Source of the DNA: CBDDEC01 sp965226785 | Lineage (GTDB): Bacteria; Chloroflexota; Dehalococcoidia; UBA2979 | NCBI GenBank assembly: GCA_965226785.1 | Contig: CBDDEC010000003.1 | Location: 248,001-312,000 of the forward strand | Direction of reading: 5' to 3' | Length of the DNA: 64,000 nt | Part shown: one piece after another, positions 6,590-15,107 of the stretch | Layout: every line of letters starts with the position of its first letter | How positions within the stretch are numbered: the stretch's first letter is position 1 | Position numbers and translations under genes: made by a program | Notes under the pieces: model-generated | Told to the model about the DNA's origin: nothing | The model's database searches: none | What the model saw: the letters and a program-made list of their open reading frames with translations, nothing else

Positions 6590-8776
6590 ATGTGGCGATG
6601 GTCGATCCTGGTCGTGGTGATGATCGCCACCGTGCTCGTCGCCGCCCGACCGCGCTCGGCAGACGCCCCACCACCCCTCGCGGCCACGACCGCCTCACCG
6701 ACGTCGACCGTCGAGGCGACTCCGACACCGGCAGCGACGGAGGTGACACCGACCGCGACCGCCACCGCGACCCAGACCGCGACCCAGACGCCGACCCCCA
6801 TCGCCACGCCCTGGGCGACGGCGACGGCTGACCCGACCTCGACGGCGGAGCCGCCCACGGTGATCGACCGTTACCTGGCCGCGGCATCAGTCCTGGAGGA
6901 TGACGCGCGCGCCGCCGCCGCCGGGTTCGCGGCCATCGCCGATGGGTCGAGCTTCCTCGCACCGTTCGCCCGCATCCGTGCCGCCGAAGCCTTCGTCGCC
7001 GCGGGGCAGACCCAGCGCGCCGCGGATGCGTACGAGGCTGTGGCAGCCGACGGCTCGACGGCATCCTCGCTGCGCGTCGATGCTCGGTTCGCCGGGGCGG
7101 AGCTCTTGATCGAGCTCGACGACATCGATGGCGCGCTGACGATCCTCGGCGGTGTGCTGGTGGAGCCCGCGGCAGGCGCGAACGACCGTGCCGCCGCGCA
7201 GTGGCGGCGCGCCGAGCTGTTGCGCGACCGCGACGATGCGGCCTGGATCGACGCGGCTCGCAGCGCCCTCGTGGTCTCGCCCGGCAGTGCCGCGGCCAGC
7301 GCCGCGGCCGACGCGCTGATCGCGGTGGACGCGGACGTCAGCGAGTTCGACCTGGCGTACGCGTACTACCGCGGACGGCGCAACGCCGAATCACGCGAAC
7401 TGTACGAGGGGATCATCGCCGCCGATCCGACGTCCAACGATCTGGCGATCGCTGCCTTCTACCTCGCGGCGCTCGCCGAGCGAACATCGGAGCGGACGCG
7501 CGCCCTCGAGCAGTACGCGGCGTCGATCGAGGCGTCGCCGGCCGGACCGCTGGCCGACGATTCGCGCTATTGGCGGGGACGGGTGTTGGAGGAGCTGGGC
7601 GAGCACGGACCGGCCGTCGCCGAGTTCGACCGGCTCTTGGCCGAGTACCCGAACAGCCGCTTCGTCCAGGACGGAGCCACGCGCGCAGCGGTACGATTCG
7701 GCCTCGGCGGCGACCCGGCGGGGGCGGCGCTTCGTTTCGGCGGGCTCCTCGAGGCTTGGAGCGGCACCGCTGCCGCCACTGCGGCGCACTGGCAGCAGCT
7801 CTTCATCACGCTGGCAGGCGGCGAGGAGGCTCCGGACATCCCCGCCTCGGCGCTCGATCCCTCATCGCTGGCGGCGCTCCTGGACGCCAGCGGCGCGGCG
7901 TGGCTCTCACCGCTTCCGGCCGCCTCCAGCGATGAGCGGCCGGAGGCGTGGGCCCCCGTCGCGACCGTCGCACGCGCGGAGGAGACGGACGCCTGGCTCC
8001 TCGCGCGCTTCGGGCCCGCGCCGTCGGAGCGTGTCGAGCTGGAGCGGTTGCCCCTCGTCCAACAGCTGCTCGCCGTCGAGGAGCGCGAGTTCGCCCACCT
8101 CGTCCTGCGCAGCGAACTCGACTCGCAGACCGAGCCTTACGGCCGTGTGGCCGTCGCGCGCACCGCGAGCCTGTTGGGGCTTCACGACATCGCGCTGATT
8201 GCGGCCGTCCGGGTGCTGGGGACGCTCTCGCCCCTCGAACGGCTCGACTCGCCGCGGGAGCTCGAGCGGCTCGCCTACCCGATCCCCTTCGCGCAGGAAG
8301 TCACCGCTGCGATCGGCGAATCCGATCTGCCACCGCTGCTGCTCTACGCCCTCGTGCGGCAGGAGTCCGCGTTCGAGCCGACCGCCGGCTCGCACGCCGG
8401 CGCCCTGGGGCTGACGCAGGTGATCGCTCCGACCGGGCAGGCGATCGCGGACGACCTCGGCGAGCCGTTCGAGCTCGAAGCGCTGTTCGACCCGGCCACC
8501 TCGCTGCGCTACGGCGCGCACTACCTGACGACACAGATCGACAACTTCGACGGCAACGTTCTCGCCGCTCTGGCCGGATACAACGGTGGCCCCGGGAACG
8601 CACGTTACTGGCTGACGCAGATCGAGCTGCCGGGCGCCGATGGCTTCCTCTACGCCGTCGAGTTCACGGAGACACGTCGCTACCTCGAACGCGTGCTGGA
8701 GAACTACGCCTGGTACCGCTATCTCTACCTCGACCTCGAGGTTCCGGCGCTGCCGTGGGAGGGTGTCGGGGGGTGA
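6590..8776 (+). CDS. SLT-family lytic transglycosylase with TPR-like repeats
   Basis: 728 residues, anchored or secreted outside the cytoplasmic membrane. An N-terminal hydrophobic segment (WSILVVVMIATVLVAA) is followed by a Thr/Pro/Ala-rich linker (about 30-85). Helical TPR-like repeats (about 90-530) resemble the Slt70 superhelix. The C-terminal SLT domain (about 575-700) has LVRQESAFEP with the catalytic Glu near residue 590, then GALGLTQV and AGYNGGPGNA. The enzyme cleaves the MurNAc-GlcNAc bond of peptidoglycan with anhydro-ring formation. It is upstream of rpmH on the same strand, with rpmH apparently having its own promoter. Confidence 0.88.
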   Translation: MWRWSILVVVMIATVLVAARPRSADAPPPLAATTASPTSTVEATPTPAATEVTPTATATATQTATQTPTPIATPWATATADPTSTAEPPTVIDRYLAAASVLEDDARAAAAGFAAIADGSSFLAPFARIRAAEAFVAAGQTQRAADAYEAVAADGSTASSLRVDARFAGAELLIELDDIDGALTILGGVLVEPAAGANDRAAAQWRRAELLRDRDDAAWIDAARSALVVSPGSAAASAAADALIAVDADVSEFDLAYAYYRGRRNAESRELYEGIIAADPTSNDLAIAAFYLAALAERTSERTRALEQYAASIEASPAGPLADDSRYWRGRVLEELGEHGPAVAEFDRLLAEYPNSRFVQDGATRAAVRFGLGGDPAGAALRFGGLLEAWSGTAAATAAHWQQLFITLAGGEEAPDIPASALDPSSLAALLDASGAAWLSPLPAASSDERPEAWAPVATVARAEETDAWLLARFGPAPSERVELERLPLVQQLLAVEEREFAHLVLRSELDSQTEPYGRVAVARTASLLGLHDIALIAAVRVLGTLSPLERLDSPRELERLAYPIPFAQEVTAAIGESDLPPLLLYALVRQESAFEPTAGSHAGALGLTQVIAPTGQAIADDLGEPFELEALFDPATSLRYGAHYLTTQIDNFDGNVLAALAGYNGGPGNARYWLTQIELPGADGFLYAVEFTETRRYLERVLENYAWYRYLYLDLEVPALPWEGVGG

Positions 8777-8817
8777 CGGGGGCCGGCCGCGAGGAGGGTC
8801 GAAGCTGACCGCGTTCA

Positions 8818-8846
8818 TTGCCCATCACCCGGGCCGCCGATATACT
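8818..8846 (+). promoter_or_regulatory. rpmH promoter
   Basis: TTGCCC (8818-8823), a 17-bp spacer and TATACT (8841-8846) give a good sigma-70 type match about 80 bp before the rpmH start. It is one of the best -10 boxes in this GC-rich window. Confidence 0.55.
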
Positions 8847-8928
8847 CGGCCGGTGCGTCGCTCGGCGAGCGGCGCCTTCTCTTCGTCCCACCACCGGCCC
8901 TGTCGAGGGCGCCTCGAAGGAGGGCAGC

Positions 8929-9066
8929 GTGCCCAAGCGGACCTGGCAGCCGAAGCGCCGGCCTCGCGCTCGAAAGCATGGATTCCGGCACCGCATGTCG
9001 ACCCGGTCCGGGCGTGACATCCTGAGCCGTCGCCGCTCGCGCGGCCGGAGGCGCCTCTCCGTCTAG
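8929..9066 (+). CDS. rpmH: 50S ribosomal protein L34
   Basis: 45 residues and strongly basic. The sequence PKRTWQPKRRPRARKHGFRH followed by RMSTRSGRDILSRRRSRGR is the L34 signature (KRTxQPxxxRRxRxHGFRxRM). The start is a GTG with a strong ribosome-binding site (AAGGAGGG) seven bases ahead. L34 sits in the large-subunit core. Its position before rnpA is the near-universal origin-proximal arrangement. Confidence 0.97.
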   Translation: MPKRTWQPKRRPRARKHGFRHRMSTRSGRDILSRRRSRGRRRLSV

Positions 9067-9228
9067 CAGTTTTCTGGGTGAATAACGAAGCATCAAGGAG
9101 TAAACCACCGAACACCACAGAATAGGCACGTTCTATCCCGCTTCTAGGACGACAATAGACCAATATCCACGAGCATGCGCTCACGTACCCGACACGACTT
9201 CCTACCCACACCGGACCGCCAACCACTC

Positions 9229-9903
9229 ATGACCACAACCGACACCACGACGCTTGCATCGCCCCAGCGCCCGGCCCGCCTGAAGCGAGCGGCCGACTTC
9301 GACAGCGTGATGCGCCGCGGGCGTCGCGTGCGCGGCTCCCTGCTCCACGTGGCACACCGCCCGAACGATCTTGAGGCGTCGCGCGTGGGCTACTCCGTGA
9401 GCCGCCGCGTCGGCAACGCCGTGACGCGTAACCGGGTGAAGAGGCGCCTGCGCGAGTTGGTCGCGGATCACCACCTCATCGGCGGACGCGATGTCGTCGT
9501 GCTGGCGCAGCCGGCAGCGGCCCAGGCCTCGTTCGTCCAGCTTTCCCGGGATTTCGACGCGCAGCTGCAGCGCTCGGGCCTCGAGCACGAAACCACCGAT
9601 GCGGCTCCGCCCGTCGACGGGCACGCCGAGGCCGCATCGGACGCGGCCGAGCTTGCAACCGCGGACGAATCCTCGAACGTCAGCCCAGCCGCACGCGTGG
9701 TGTTGGCGCTGATCCGGGGATACCAGCGGCTGATCTCGCCCGCGCAGCCTGCGGCATGCCGCTATGAGCCGACCTGCAGCGCCTACGGCGTGACCGCGGT
9801 CGAACGACATGGCGCGGCGCGTGGCTTCTGGCTGGCAACGAAGCGACTACTGCGCTGCCGTCCGGGTTCCGAGGGCGGCTACGACCCGGTGCCAGAGCGA
9901 TGA
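9229..9903 (+). CDS. rnpA: RNase P protein component fused to YidD
   Basis: One frame encodes two normally separate proteins. Residues about 15-115 are the RNase P protein subunit (LKRAADFDSVMRRGRRVRG, GYSVSRRVGNAVTRNRVKRR, the RNR motif near 66-76), which helps RNase P RNA cut pre-tRNA 5' leaders. After an acidic linker, residues about 155-222 are YidD, the membrane-protein insertion factor (RGYQRLISPAQPAACRYEPT, CSAYGVTAVERHG, GGYDPVP). I use the ATG at 9229, where RnpA homology starts; an ATG at 9175 would add 18 residues with atypical codon use. The next gene starts inside its stop codon (ATGA). A single frame with no stop between the domains supports a true fusion. Confidence 0.9.
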   Translation: MTTTDTTTLASPQRPARLKRAADFDSVMRRGRRVRGSLLHVAHRPNDLEASRVGYSVSRRVGNAVTRNRVKRRLRELVADHHLIGGRDVVVLAQPAAAQASFVQLSRDFDAQLQRSGLEHETTDAAPPVDGHAEAASDAAELATADESSNVSPAARVVLALIRGYQRLISPAQPAACRYEPTCSAYGVTAVERHGAARGFWLATKRLLRCRPGSEGGYDPVPER

Positions 9904-11099
9904 GCGCCCGTCGCGCCGATGTGGCGGCGGCCGACACGATGTTTCACGTGAAACACGACCGCCGGGAGGCCGATCGAGGTCCTCGTGGGTTTTCGAGGCG
10001 GTTGCGTTCGAGGCGGCTTCTACCGCTGTTTGCCGCGCTCGTTGCAGTGCTGGCCATCGGTTGCGCGACGATTTCGAGCCCCGACGGCTGGGCCGGCCCG
10101 GTCGGGGACGGCGATTTGCTGATCATCCACGAGAACGACGGCCAACTGGCCGCGCTGGAGCTGAACGAGGGCTCTGCGCCGCGAGTGCTCTGGCGTTTCC
10201 CGGCCGACAGCGACGATCTCAGCTTCGACGGCATCTACGCCCAGCCCATCCTCGACGGCAACCGACTCTACGTGATTGGGTTCGAGGGCATCGTCGTCGC
10301 GCTCGACATCAGCGGCCCTCTGCCACAGCAGATCTGGGCCGCGCCACTTGAGCTCGAGGCCGACGTAGTGGCGACGCCGATTCTCTCCGGCTCGCAGTTG
10401 TATGTCGCGACCGACCGGGGCGAGGTCGTGACGGTCGATGCGGATACCGGCCTGGTGCTGAACCGTCTACCGCTCGGCGACTCCAGGATCTGGAGCAGCG
10501 GCACGCTTGAGGGGGGCACGCTCTACATCGCCAGCCTCGACGACCGATCGTTGACGGCGATCGCGCCAGGTCTGAACGCGAGCGTGCGCTGGGAACGCGA
10601 GACCGCCGGCGCTGTTCGCGCCGACCTCGCTCTGCTCGGTGAGCTGCTGCTGGTCGGCACGTTCGATGGCACGCTGCACGCCTACGACGTCGACAACGAG
10701 GGCGCCGAGCGCTGGTCGTTCGAGGGCGATGGCGGCTGGTTCTTCGCGCCGACCCTTCCCGCCGGCGACCGCGTGTACGCCGTGACGATGCGCGGCGGTG
10801 TCTACAGCCTCGATCGCAACGGCGATGAGATCTGGTCGCAGGTGCTCGCGGACTCGGAGTTCCGGGTGCAGCCGATCATCGCGAGCCAGGTGCTGATCGT
10901 CGCTGATCGCAACGGCAAGCTCTCAGGCCTCGACCTCGCGGACGGCCGGACCGTCTGGACGCAGGAGCTGGACGGCGCGCAGTTCGACGCCGCGCCGCTG
11001 ATTGTCGATTCGCGGGTCATCTACGTCACGACGAAGGGCGAGATCGTCAGCGTGGACCCCTCGAACGGGGCGATCAGCCGTTTCGAGCTGGGGGGCTAG
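9900..11099 (+). CDS. lipoprotein with PQQ-like beta-propeller repeats
   Basis: 399 residues. A basic N-terminus of about 38 residues leads to a hydrophobic core and a lipobox (VLAIGC, Cys 55), so the mature protein is probably lipid-anchored outside the membrane. The rest is a run of PQQ/BamB-like propeller blades (GDGDLLIIHENDGQLAALEL, GNRLYVIGFEGIVVALD, SQLYVATDRGEVVTVDADTG, GRTVWTQEL). Placed between the rnpA-yidD fusion and yidC, it may assist envelope protein assembly, but that is inference. The start overlaps the previous stop by 4 bp. A second in-frame ATG at 9939 lies at the parS site and would still leave the full signal. Confidence 0.8.
   Translation: MSARRADVAAADTMFHVKHDRREADRGPRGFSRRLRSRRLLPLFAALVAVLAIGCATISSPDGWAGPVGDGDLLIIHENDGQLAALELNEGSAPRVLWRFPADSDDLSFDGIYAQPILDGNRLYVIGFEGIVVALDISGPLPQQIWAAPLELEADVVATPILSGSQLYVATDRGEVVTVDADTGLVLNRLPLGDSRIWSSGTLEGGTLYIASLDDRSLTAIAPGLNASVRWERETAGAVRADLALLGELLLVGTFDGTLHAYDVDNEGAERWSFEGDGGWFFAPTLPAGDRVYAVTMRGGVYSLDRNGDEIWSQVLADSEFRVQPIIASQVLIVADRNGKLSGLDLADGRTVWTQELDGAQFDAAPLIVDSRVIYVTTKGEIVSVDPSNGAISRFELGG
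9940..9955. promoter_or_regulatory. parS centromere-like site
   Basis: The 16-bp palindrome TGTTTCACGTGAAACA is identical to the B. subtilis Spo0J/ParB consensus site. It lies inside the 5' end of the lipoprotein gene, about 5 kb from parB, where it encodes the peptide MFHVKH. ParB loaded here would spread and recruit SMC/ScpAB (scpB is at 47045) and ParA for origin segregation. Confidence 0.95.
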
Positions 11100-11101
11100 A
11101 G

Positions 11102-12097
11102 ATGCCAATCGGCTTCGTCTGGCAGACGTTCCTCGAGACCCCGTTGATCAACCTCATGGTCGTGCTGAGTGTGGTCTCGTTCGGCTCGTACGGCATCGCG
11201 ATCCTGCTGTTCACGCTGCTCAGCCGCGCACTGCTCTTCCCGTTGACGCTGCGCACGCTCAACTCGACGCGGCGGTTGCAGGAGATCCAGCCCGAAATCG
11301 AGCGCATCCGCAAGCAACACTCCGATCCTCGGCGGCAGTCCGAGGAGACGCTGAAGCTCTACCGCGAATCGGGTGTGAACCCGCTGGGGTGCCTGGGACC
11401 GCAGCTGCTCCAGTTTCCGCTCTTCATCGCGCTCTACCAGGTCATCCGCATCACGCTCGGCAACACGCCCGAAGCGGTGGGCAGTCTGTCGGGGCGTCTC
11501 TACAACGTTGATCTCATTCAGAACGCGATCCCACTGAGCACGGAGTTCCTGTTCCTCGACCTGTCGGCGAACGGGAACATCTTCCTGACAGTGGTGGTGT
11601 TCTGCTCAATGTGGCTGCAGCAGCGCATTTCGACCTCGCGCAACGCCGCTTCGTCCTCGGCGCAGCAGAAGCAGATGAACCAGATGATGCAGTGGATGAT
11701 GCCGGCGATCTTCGCCTGGTTCGTCCTGGCGGTGCCGGCTGGGCTCGGGCTCTACTGGGGCGCCAGCACGGTCGTGGGCATCGTCTTGCAATGGTTCTTC
11801 GTGGGTCCTGGCGACTTCGAGTTTGCTTCGCTCGTGCCGAACCTCGTGCGAGCGCAGATCGGGCTCGACCCGTACATCCCGCCCAAGGAGCGGCGTCCAG
11901 CGCCGCGCTCCGCGGCCGCCGTTGTCGCCACAGATGACCAGCCAGCGTCCGAAGAGGACGGTACCGAGACAGAAGGAGATACCGATGCGAGTGGCGGAAA
12001 CGAGCGGTCGAAGCGTCGACGAAGCCGTCGATCGCGCTCTCGATCAACTGGGTCTCAGTCGCGATCAGGTCGACATCGACGTCGTCAGCGAAGGTAA
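11102..12097 (+). CDS. yidC: YidC/Oxa1-family membrane protein insertase
   Basis: 331 residues with the short Gram-positive/Oxa1 layout and no large periplasmic domain. Membrane segments include LINLMVVLSVVSFGSYGIAI, LLQFPLFIALYQVIRITL and AIFAWFVLAVPAGLGLYWGA. A hydrophilic Arg in the groove is likely in RALLFPLTLRTLNSTRRL. The tail after residue 255 is acidic, then very Arg/Ser-rich (RRSRRSRSRS), matching the basic ribosome-binding tails of some YidC homologues. The last 113 bp overlap the jag gene in another frame. It inserts inner-membrane proteins, with or without SecYEG. Confidence 0.93.
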   Translation: MPIGFVWQTFLETPLINLMVVLSVVSFGSYGIAILLFTLLSRALLFPLTLRTLNSTRRLQEIQPEIERIRKQHSDPRRQSEETLKLYRESGVNPLGCLGPQLLQFPLFIALYQVIRITLGNTPEAVGSLSGRLYNVDLIQNAIPLSTEFLFLDLSANGNIFLTVVVFCSMWLQQRISTSRNAASSSAQQKQMNQMMQWMMPAIFAWFVLAVPAGLGLYWGASTVVGIVLQWFFVGPGDFEFASLVPNLVRAQIGLDPYIPPKERRPAPRSAAAVVATDDQPASEEDGTETEGDTDASGGNERSKRRRSRRSRSRSTGSQSRSGRHRRRQRR

Positions 12098-13106
12098 GTC
12101 CGGGTTCCTCGGACTGGGGTCCGAGGACGCGATCGTCCGCGTCACGGCCAAGGACTCCGCGCCGACCCCGGCCCAGCAGGGTCGCGGCGGCGGCGACGGG
12201 CGGCGACGCGGCCGGCGTGGTGGCCGCGGACGCGGCAGCCGAGGGCGTGACGGCGGCGGGCGTGACGGCGGCGAGCAGTCGCAGGGCGAGCGCGATGGCA
12301 ACGTGCGTGACGCCAATGACGACGCCCCCGGTGCCCGCGGCGAGGTGGATGAGCCATCGAGCCCTCCCGAAGAGCGCAGCGACCGCGAGCGTGGAGAGCG
12401 CAGCGACCGCGAGCGCGGAGATCGCGGCGGTCGAGGGCGTGGCGGTCGCTCCCGCGGCGGTCGCGGTCGCGGCGGTCGCGGCGGCAACGGAGACCGCCCG
12501 CGCCGCGATGATGAGCCGGTCGAGCGCATCGTCGGCGTGTCAGCGGAGGAGCAGTTGCCGGTGCCGGGTGCGCCTGACGAGCTCCCGGAGACGCCGGACC
12601 AAGAGTCAGAGGACCACGTCGACTTCGCCGGCTCGATGCTGCGCGACGTGCTGACGTTCCTCGGGCTCACCGGAACGGAGATCGCGGCGCGCGACCCTGA
12701 GACGCCGGGCGACGGCGAGGGGCTGGTCGAGCAGGTCTTCGACATCTACGCGGATGACGACGAGACCGCCGACGAACTCGGCCTGCTGATTGGCCGGCGT
12801 GGCGAGACCATGAGCGCGCTGCAATACCTCGTGAACACCGCGGTCTCGCGCCGCACCGACAACGAAGGCCCGATCTTCGCAGTCGACATCGAGGGCTACC
12901 ACCGCCGTCGCGAGCAGACGTTGGTGGAACTCGCACAGGAGGTCGCCTCGGAGGTCCGCTCGACCGGCGATGTGATCACCCTCGAGCCGATGCCTGCGGC
13001 AGAGCGACGCATCATCCACCTCACGTTGCAGGAAGAGGAAGGCGTTCGCACCGAGAGCGTCGGCAGCGGCGACCATCGGCAGGTGGAGGTGCTACCCGCC
13101 GACTGA
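11985..13106 (+). CDS. jag: Jag/KhpB RNA-binding protein with Gly/Arg-rich insert
   Basis: 373 residues. The Jag-N domain (about 1-50, RSVDEAVDRALDQLGL, GKSGFLGLGSEDAIV) is followed by a long Gly/Arg/Asp-rich linker (about 65-175). A KH domain (DELGLLIGRRGETMSALQYL) and an R3H domain (REQTLVELAQEVASEV, MPAAERRIIHL) follow. KhpB binds RNA and affects cell elongation and division in Gram-positive bacteria. The ATG at 11985 has a strong ribosome-binding site (GAAGGAGAT) and begins the Jag-N domain, so the gene starts 113 bp inside yidC. The RGG-like linker is much longer than in typical Jag proteins. Confidence 0.9.
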   Translation: MRVAETSGRSVDEAVDRALDQLGLSRDQVDIDVVSEGKSGFLGLGSEDAIVRVTAKDSAPTPAQQGRGGGDGRRRGRRGGRGRGSRGRDGGGRDGGEQSQGERDGNVRDANDDAPGARGEVDEPSSPPEERSDRERGERSDRERGDRGGRGRGGRSRGGRGRGGRGGNGDRPRRDDEPVERIVGVSAEEQLPVPGAPDELPETPDQESEDHVDFAGSMLRDVLTFLGLTGTEIAARDPETPGDGEGLVEQVFDIYADDDETADELGLLIGRRGETMSALQYLVNTAVSRRTDNEGPIFAVDIEGYHRRREQTLVELAQEVASEVRSTGDVITLEPMPAAERRIIHLTLQEEEGVRTESVGSGDHRQVEVLPAD

Positions 13107-13130
13107 TCTCGACACACAGCGCAGCACTTC

Positions 13131-13171
13131 GCGAGCCGTCGCAGGCCCCATACGGGTGCCGGGCGGCTCGC
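13131..13171 (+). terminator. terminator-like hairpin after jag
   Basis: GCGAGCCG (13131-13138) pairs with CGGCTCGC (13164-13171) around an inner GGCCCC/GGGTGCC hairpin. Only a weak T run (CTGTTTG) follows, so termination is plausible rather than certain. Confidence 0.45.
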
Positions 13172-13233
13172 CTGTTTGCACCTATCCGGCGTAGAGTGAG
13201 CCCGTAGGGCGGGGGCACTACGCGGAGCTGAGC

Positions 13234-14172
13234 GTGCCCGATCCCCCTGTGCCCGATCACACACCGACCGAGGCCGAGCACGACCCCGCGGCGCGGCGTG
13301 TCGTGATGATCGGCCCCGTGACCTGGGACCACATCGACGGCGAGCGCCGGCCCGGCGGGCCGGTCTCCTTCGCAGCGCGCACCGCAGAAGCCTTCGGTGT
13401 CCGGCTCCAGCTCGTGGTGCTCGCCGGGGCCGACGCCGACCTCGAGGCGCTCGACGGACACGACCTGACGATCGTCGAGGGGGCTCACACCCTCACAATG
13501 GAACACGACGTGACCGCAGGAGACCGCCGAATCAGGGTTCCCGTCACCGGAGAGCGTGTGGTTGCAGGCGACAGCGTGCCCGAAGGCTGGTACGGGTGCT
13601 CAGATCTCGTGTTGGCGCCCCTCCTGCCAGGCGAGCTCGACGCCCCGAGCATCGTCGACGCGGTCGCGGCCGACCGTCTCTGGGTGCTGGCCCAGGGCTT
13701 CCAGCGCGTCCGCGCAGACGATGGCGCGATCTCCTTCCTCGACCGACCGGCCGAGGTGCTCGACGACCTCGGCGGAGCCTCGACGAGCATCTTCTTGTCG
13801 AGCGACGAGACGGCGCTCTGGGACGAGGGGGCGCTCGAGGGCCTGGCGCGGCACAACGAACGCGTCGTACTGACGCGAGGCGTGGCGGGTGCGGAGATCT
13901 GGCGCGGCGATGACCGCCAGCCGATCGCGCCCGCACCCGGCCACCCAGTCGACACCACGGGCGCCGGGGACGTATTCGCGACCGCCTTCATGCTCGCGCT
14001 TGACGGTGCAGACACGGACGAAGCAGCGGCCGGACGCCTCGCCGCCGGGTTCGCCACCGCGGCGGTCGAGCGCCCGGGCCCGGCGTCACTCCCCCCGCGC
14101 GCCGAAATCGAGGCACGCCTGCAGGTGCAGATGAGCGACTGTGCTTCAACGCCAGCGAGGGGGCCCGCATGA
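13234..14172 (+). CDS. PfkB-family carbohydrate/nucleoside kinase
   Basis: 312 residues of ribokinase fold. The C-terminal signature DTTGAGDVFATAF (about 240-252) holds the anion hole and catalytic Asp, and VVLTRGVAGAEIW precedes it. The N-terminus (VVMIGPVTWDHIDGERRPGG) matches the PfkB sugar-binding motif GGxxx. The phosphate acceptor cannot be assigned. The start is a GTG. The stop overlaps the parA ATG by 4 bp. Confidence 0.85.
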   Translation: MPDPPVPDHTPTEAEHDPAARRVVMIGPVTWDHIDGERRPGGPVSFAARTAEAFGVRLQLVVLAGADADLEALDGHDLTIVEGAHTLTMEHDVTAGDRRIRVPVTGERVVAGDSVPEGWYGCSDLVLAPLLPGELDAPSIVDAVAADRLWVLAQGFQRVRADDGAISFLDRPAEVLDDLGGASTSIFLSSDETALWDEGALEGLARHNERVVLTRGVAGAEIWRGDDRQPIAPAPGHPVDTTGAGDVFATAFMLALDGADTDEAAAGRLAAGFATAAVERPGPASLPPRAEIEARLQVQMSDCASTPARGPA

Positions 14173-15107
14173 CCGTCGTGATCGCGCTGGCCAACCAGAA
14201 GGGCGGCGTCGGCAAGACCACCACGACAATCTCGCTGGGGGCGGCGATGGCCGCGCGTGGCTGGTCCACCCTCGTCATCGACGCCGACCCGCAGGCTAAC
14301 GCCACGTCCGCCCTCGGTGAGTCGCGCGCGGACGCGACCGGGCTCTACGACGGACTGATCGACGATGCTCCGCTCGAGGCGACGATCGTCGCCGCCTCAA
14401 CGGCCGGGCTCTCGCTACTGCCGGCCGCGCCGAGCCTGGCAGGCGTCGAGGTCGAACTGGTGACGCTGATGGCGCGCGAGTTCCGGTTGAAGCGTGCGCT
14501 CGCACCGCTGCGCGGCCGCTACGACACGATTCTGATCGATTGCCCGCCCTCGCTGGGCCTGCTGACGGTGAACGCGCTGGCAGCGGCCGATGAGGTGATG
14601 ATCCCGGTGCAGTGCGAGTACTTCGCGCTCGAGGGTCTGACGCACCTCCTCGCCACGGTCGACCTGGTCAAGCGCAACCTCAATCCGGCGCTCACCGTGC
14701 GCGGGCTCGTGCTGACCATGTTCGACGGTCGGACCAACCTCGCGCGAGAGGTGGAGCACGAGGTGCGGACCCACTTCGCGAACACCTTCCGCACGGTGAT
14801 CCCTCGGACGGTGCGACTGTCGGAGGCGCCGAGCCACGGCGAGCCGATCCAGCGCTACGACCCGGACTCCAGCGGCGCGCGGGCGTACGAGGCACTGGCC
14901 GACGAGCTGGTGGCGCAGCTGCGCCCGCCGCCCGTCGATGCGCCCGAGCCCCGTCCCACGGTTGTCACCGGTACTGACGGCGGCGAGATCGCGCCCGGGC
15001 TCACGGCAGGCCACACGAGTCACATCGCAGGCGATGGCAATGGCACGACAGGCGAAGTCGCCAGGAGCGGCACTGGCGGGGTGTACGGAGGGTCTCATGG
15101 CACGTAG
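14169..15107 (+). CDS. parA: chromosome partitioning ATPase ParA (Soj)
   Basis: 312 residues. The deviant Walker A motif ANQKGGVGKTTTTISLG is at about 8-24, Walker A' IDADP near 37, and Walker B TILIDCPPSLG near 120. It dimerises on ATP, binds the nucleoid non-specifically, and moves ParB-parS complexes as ParB triggers hydrolysis. The C-terminal extension after residue 265 (Pro, Gly and Thr rich) is not part of the conserved core. It overlaps the PfkB kinase gene by 4 bp and parB by 11 bp, so the three are one transcription unit. Confidence 0.95.
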   Translation: MTVVIALANQKGGVGKTTTTISLGAAMAARGWSTLVIDADPQANATSALGESRADATGLYDGLIDDAPLEATIVAASTAGLSLLPAAPSLAGVEVELVTLMAREFRLKRALAPLRGRYDTILIDCPPSLGLLTVNALAAADEVMIPVQCEYFALEGLTHLLATVDLVKRNLNPALTVRGLVLTMFDGRTNLAREVEHEVRTHFANTFRTVIPRTVRLSEAPSHGEPIQRYDPDSSGARAYEALADELVAQLRPPPVDAPEPRPTVVTGTDGGEIAPGLTAGHTSHIAGDGNGTTGEVARSGTGGVYGGSHGT

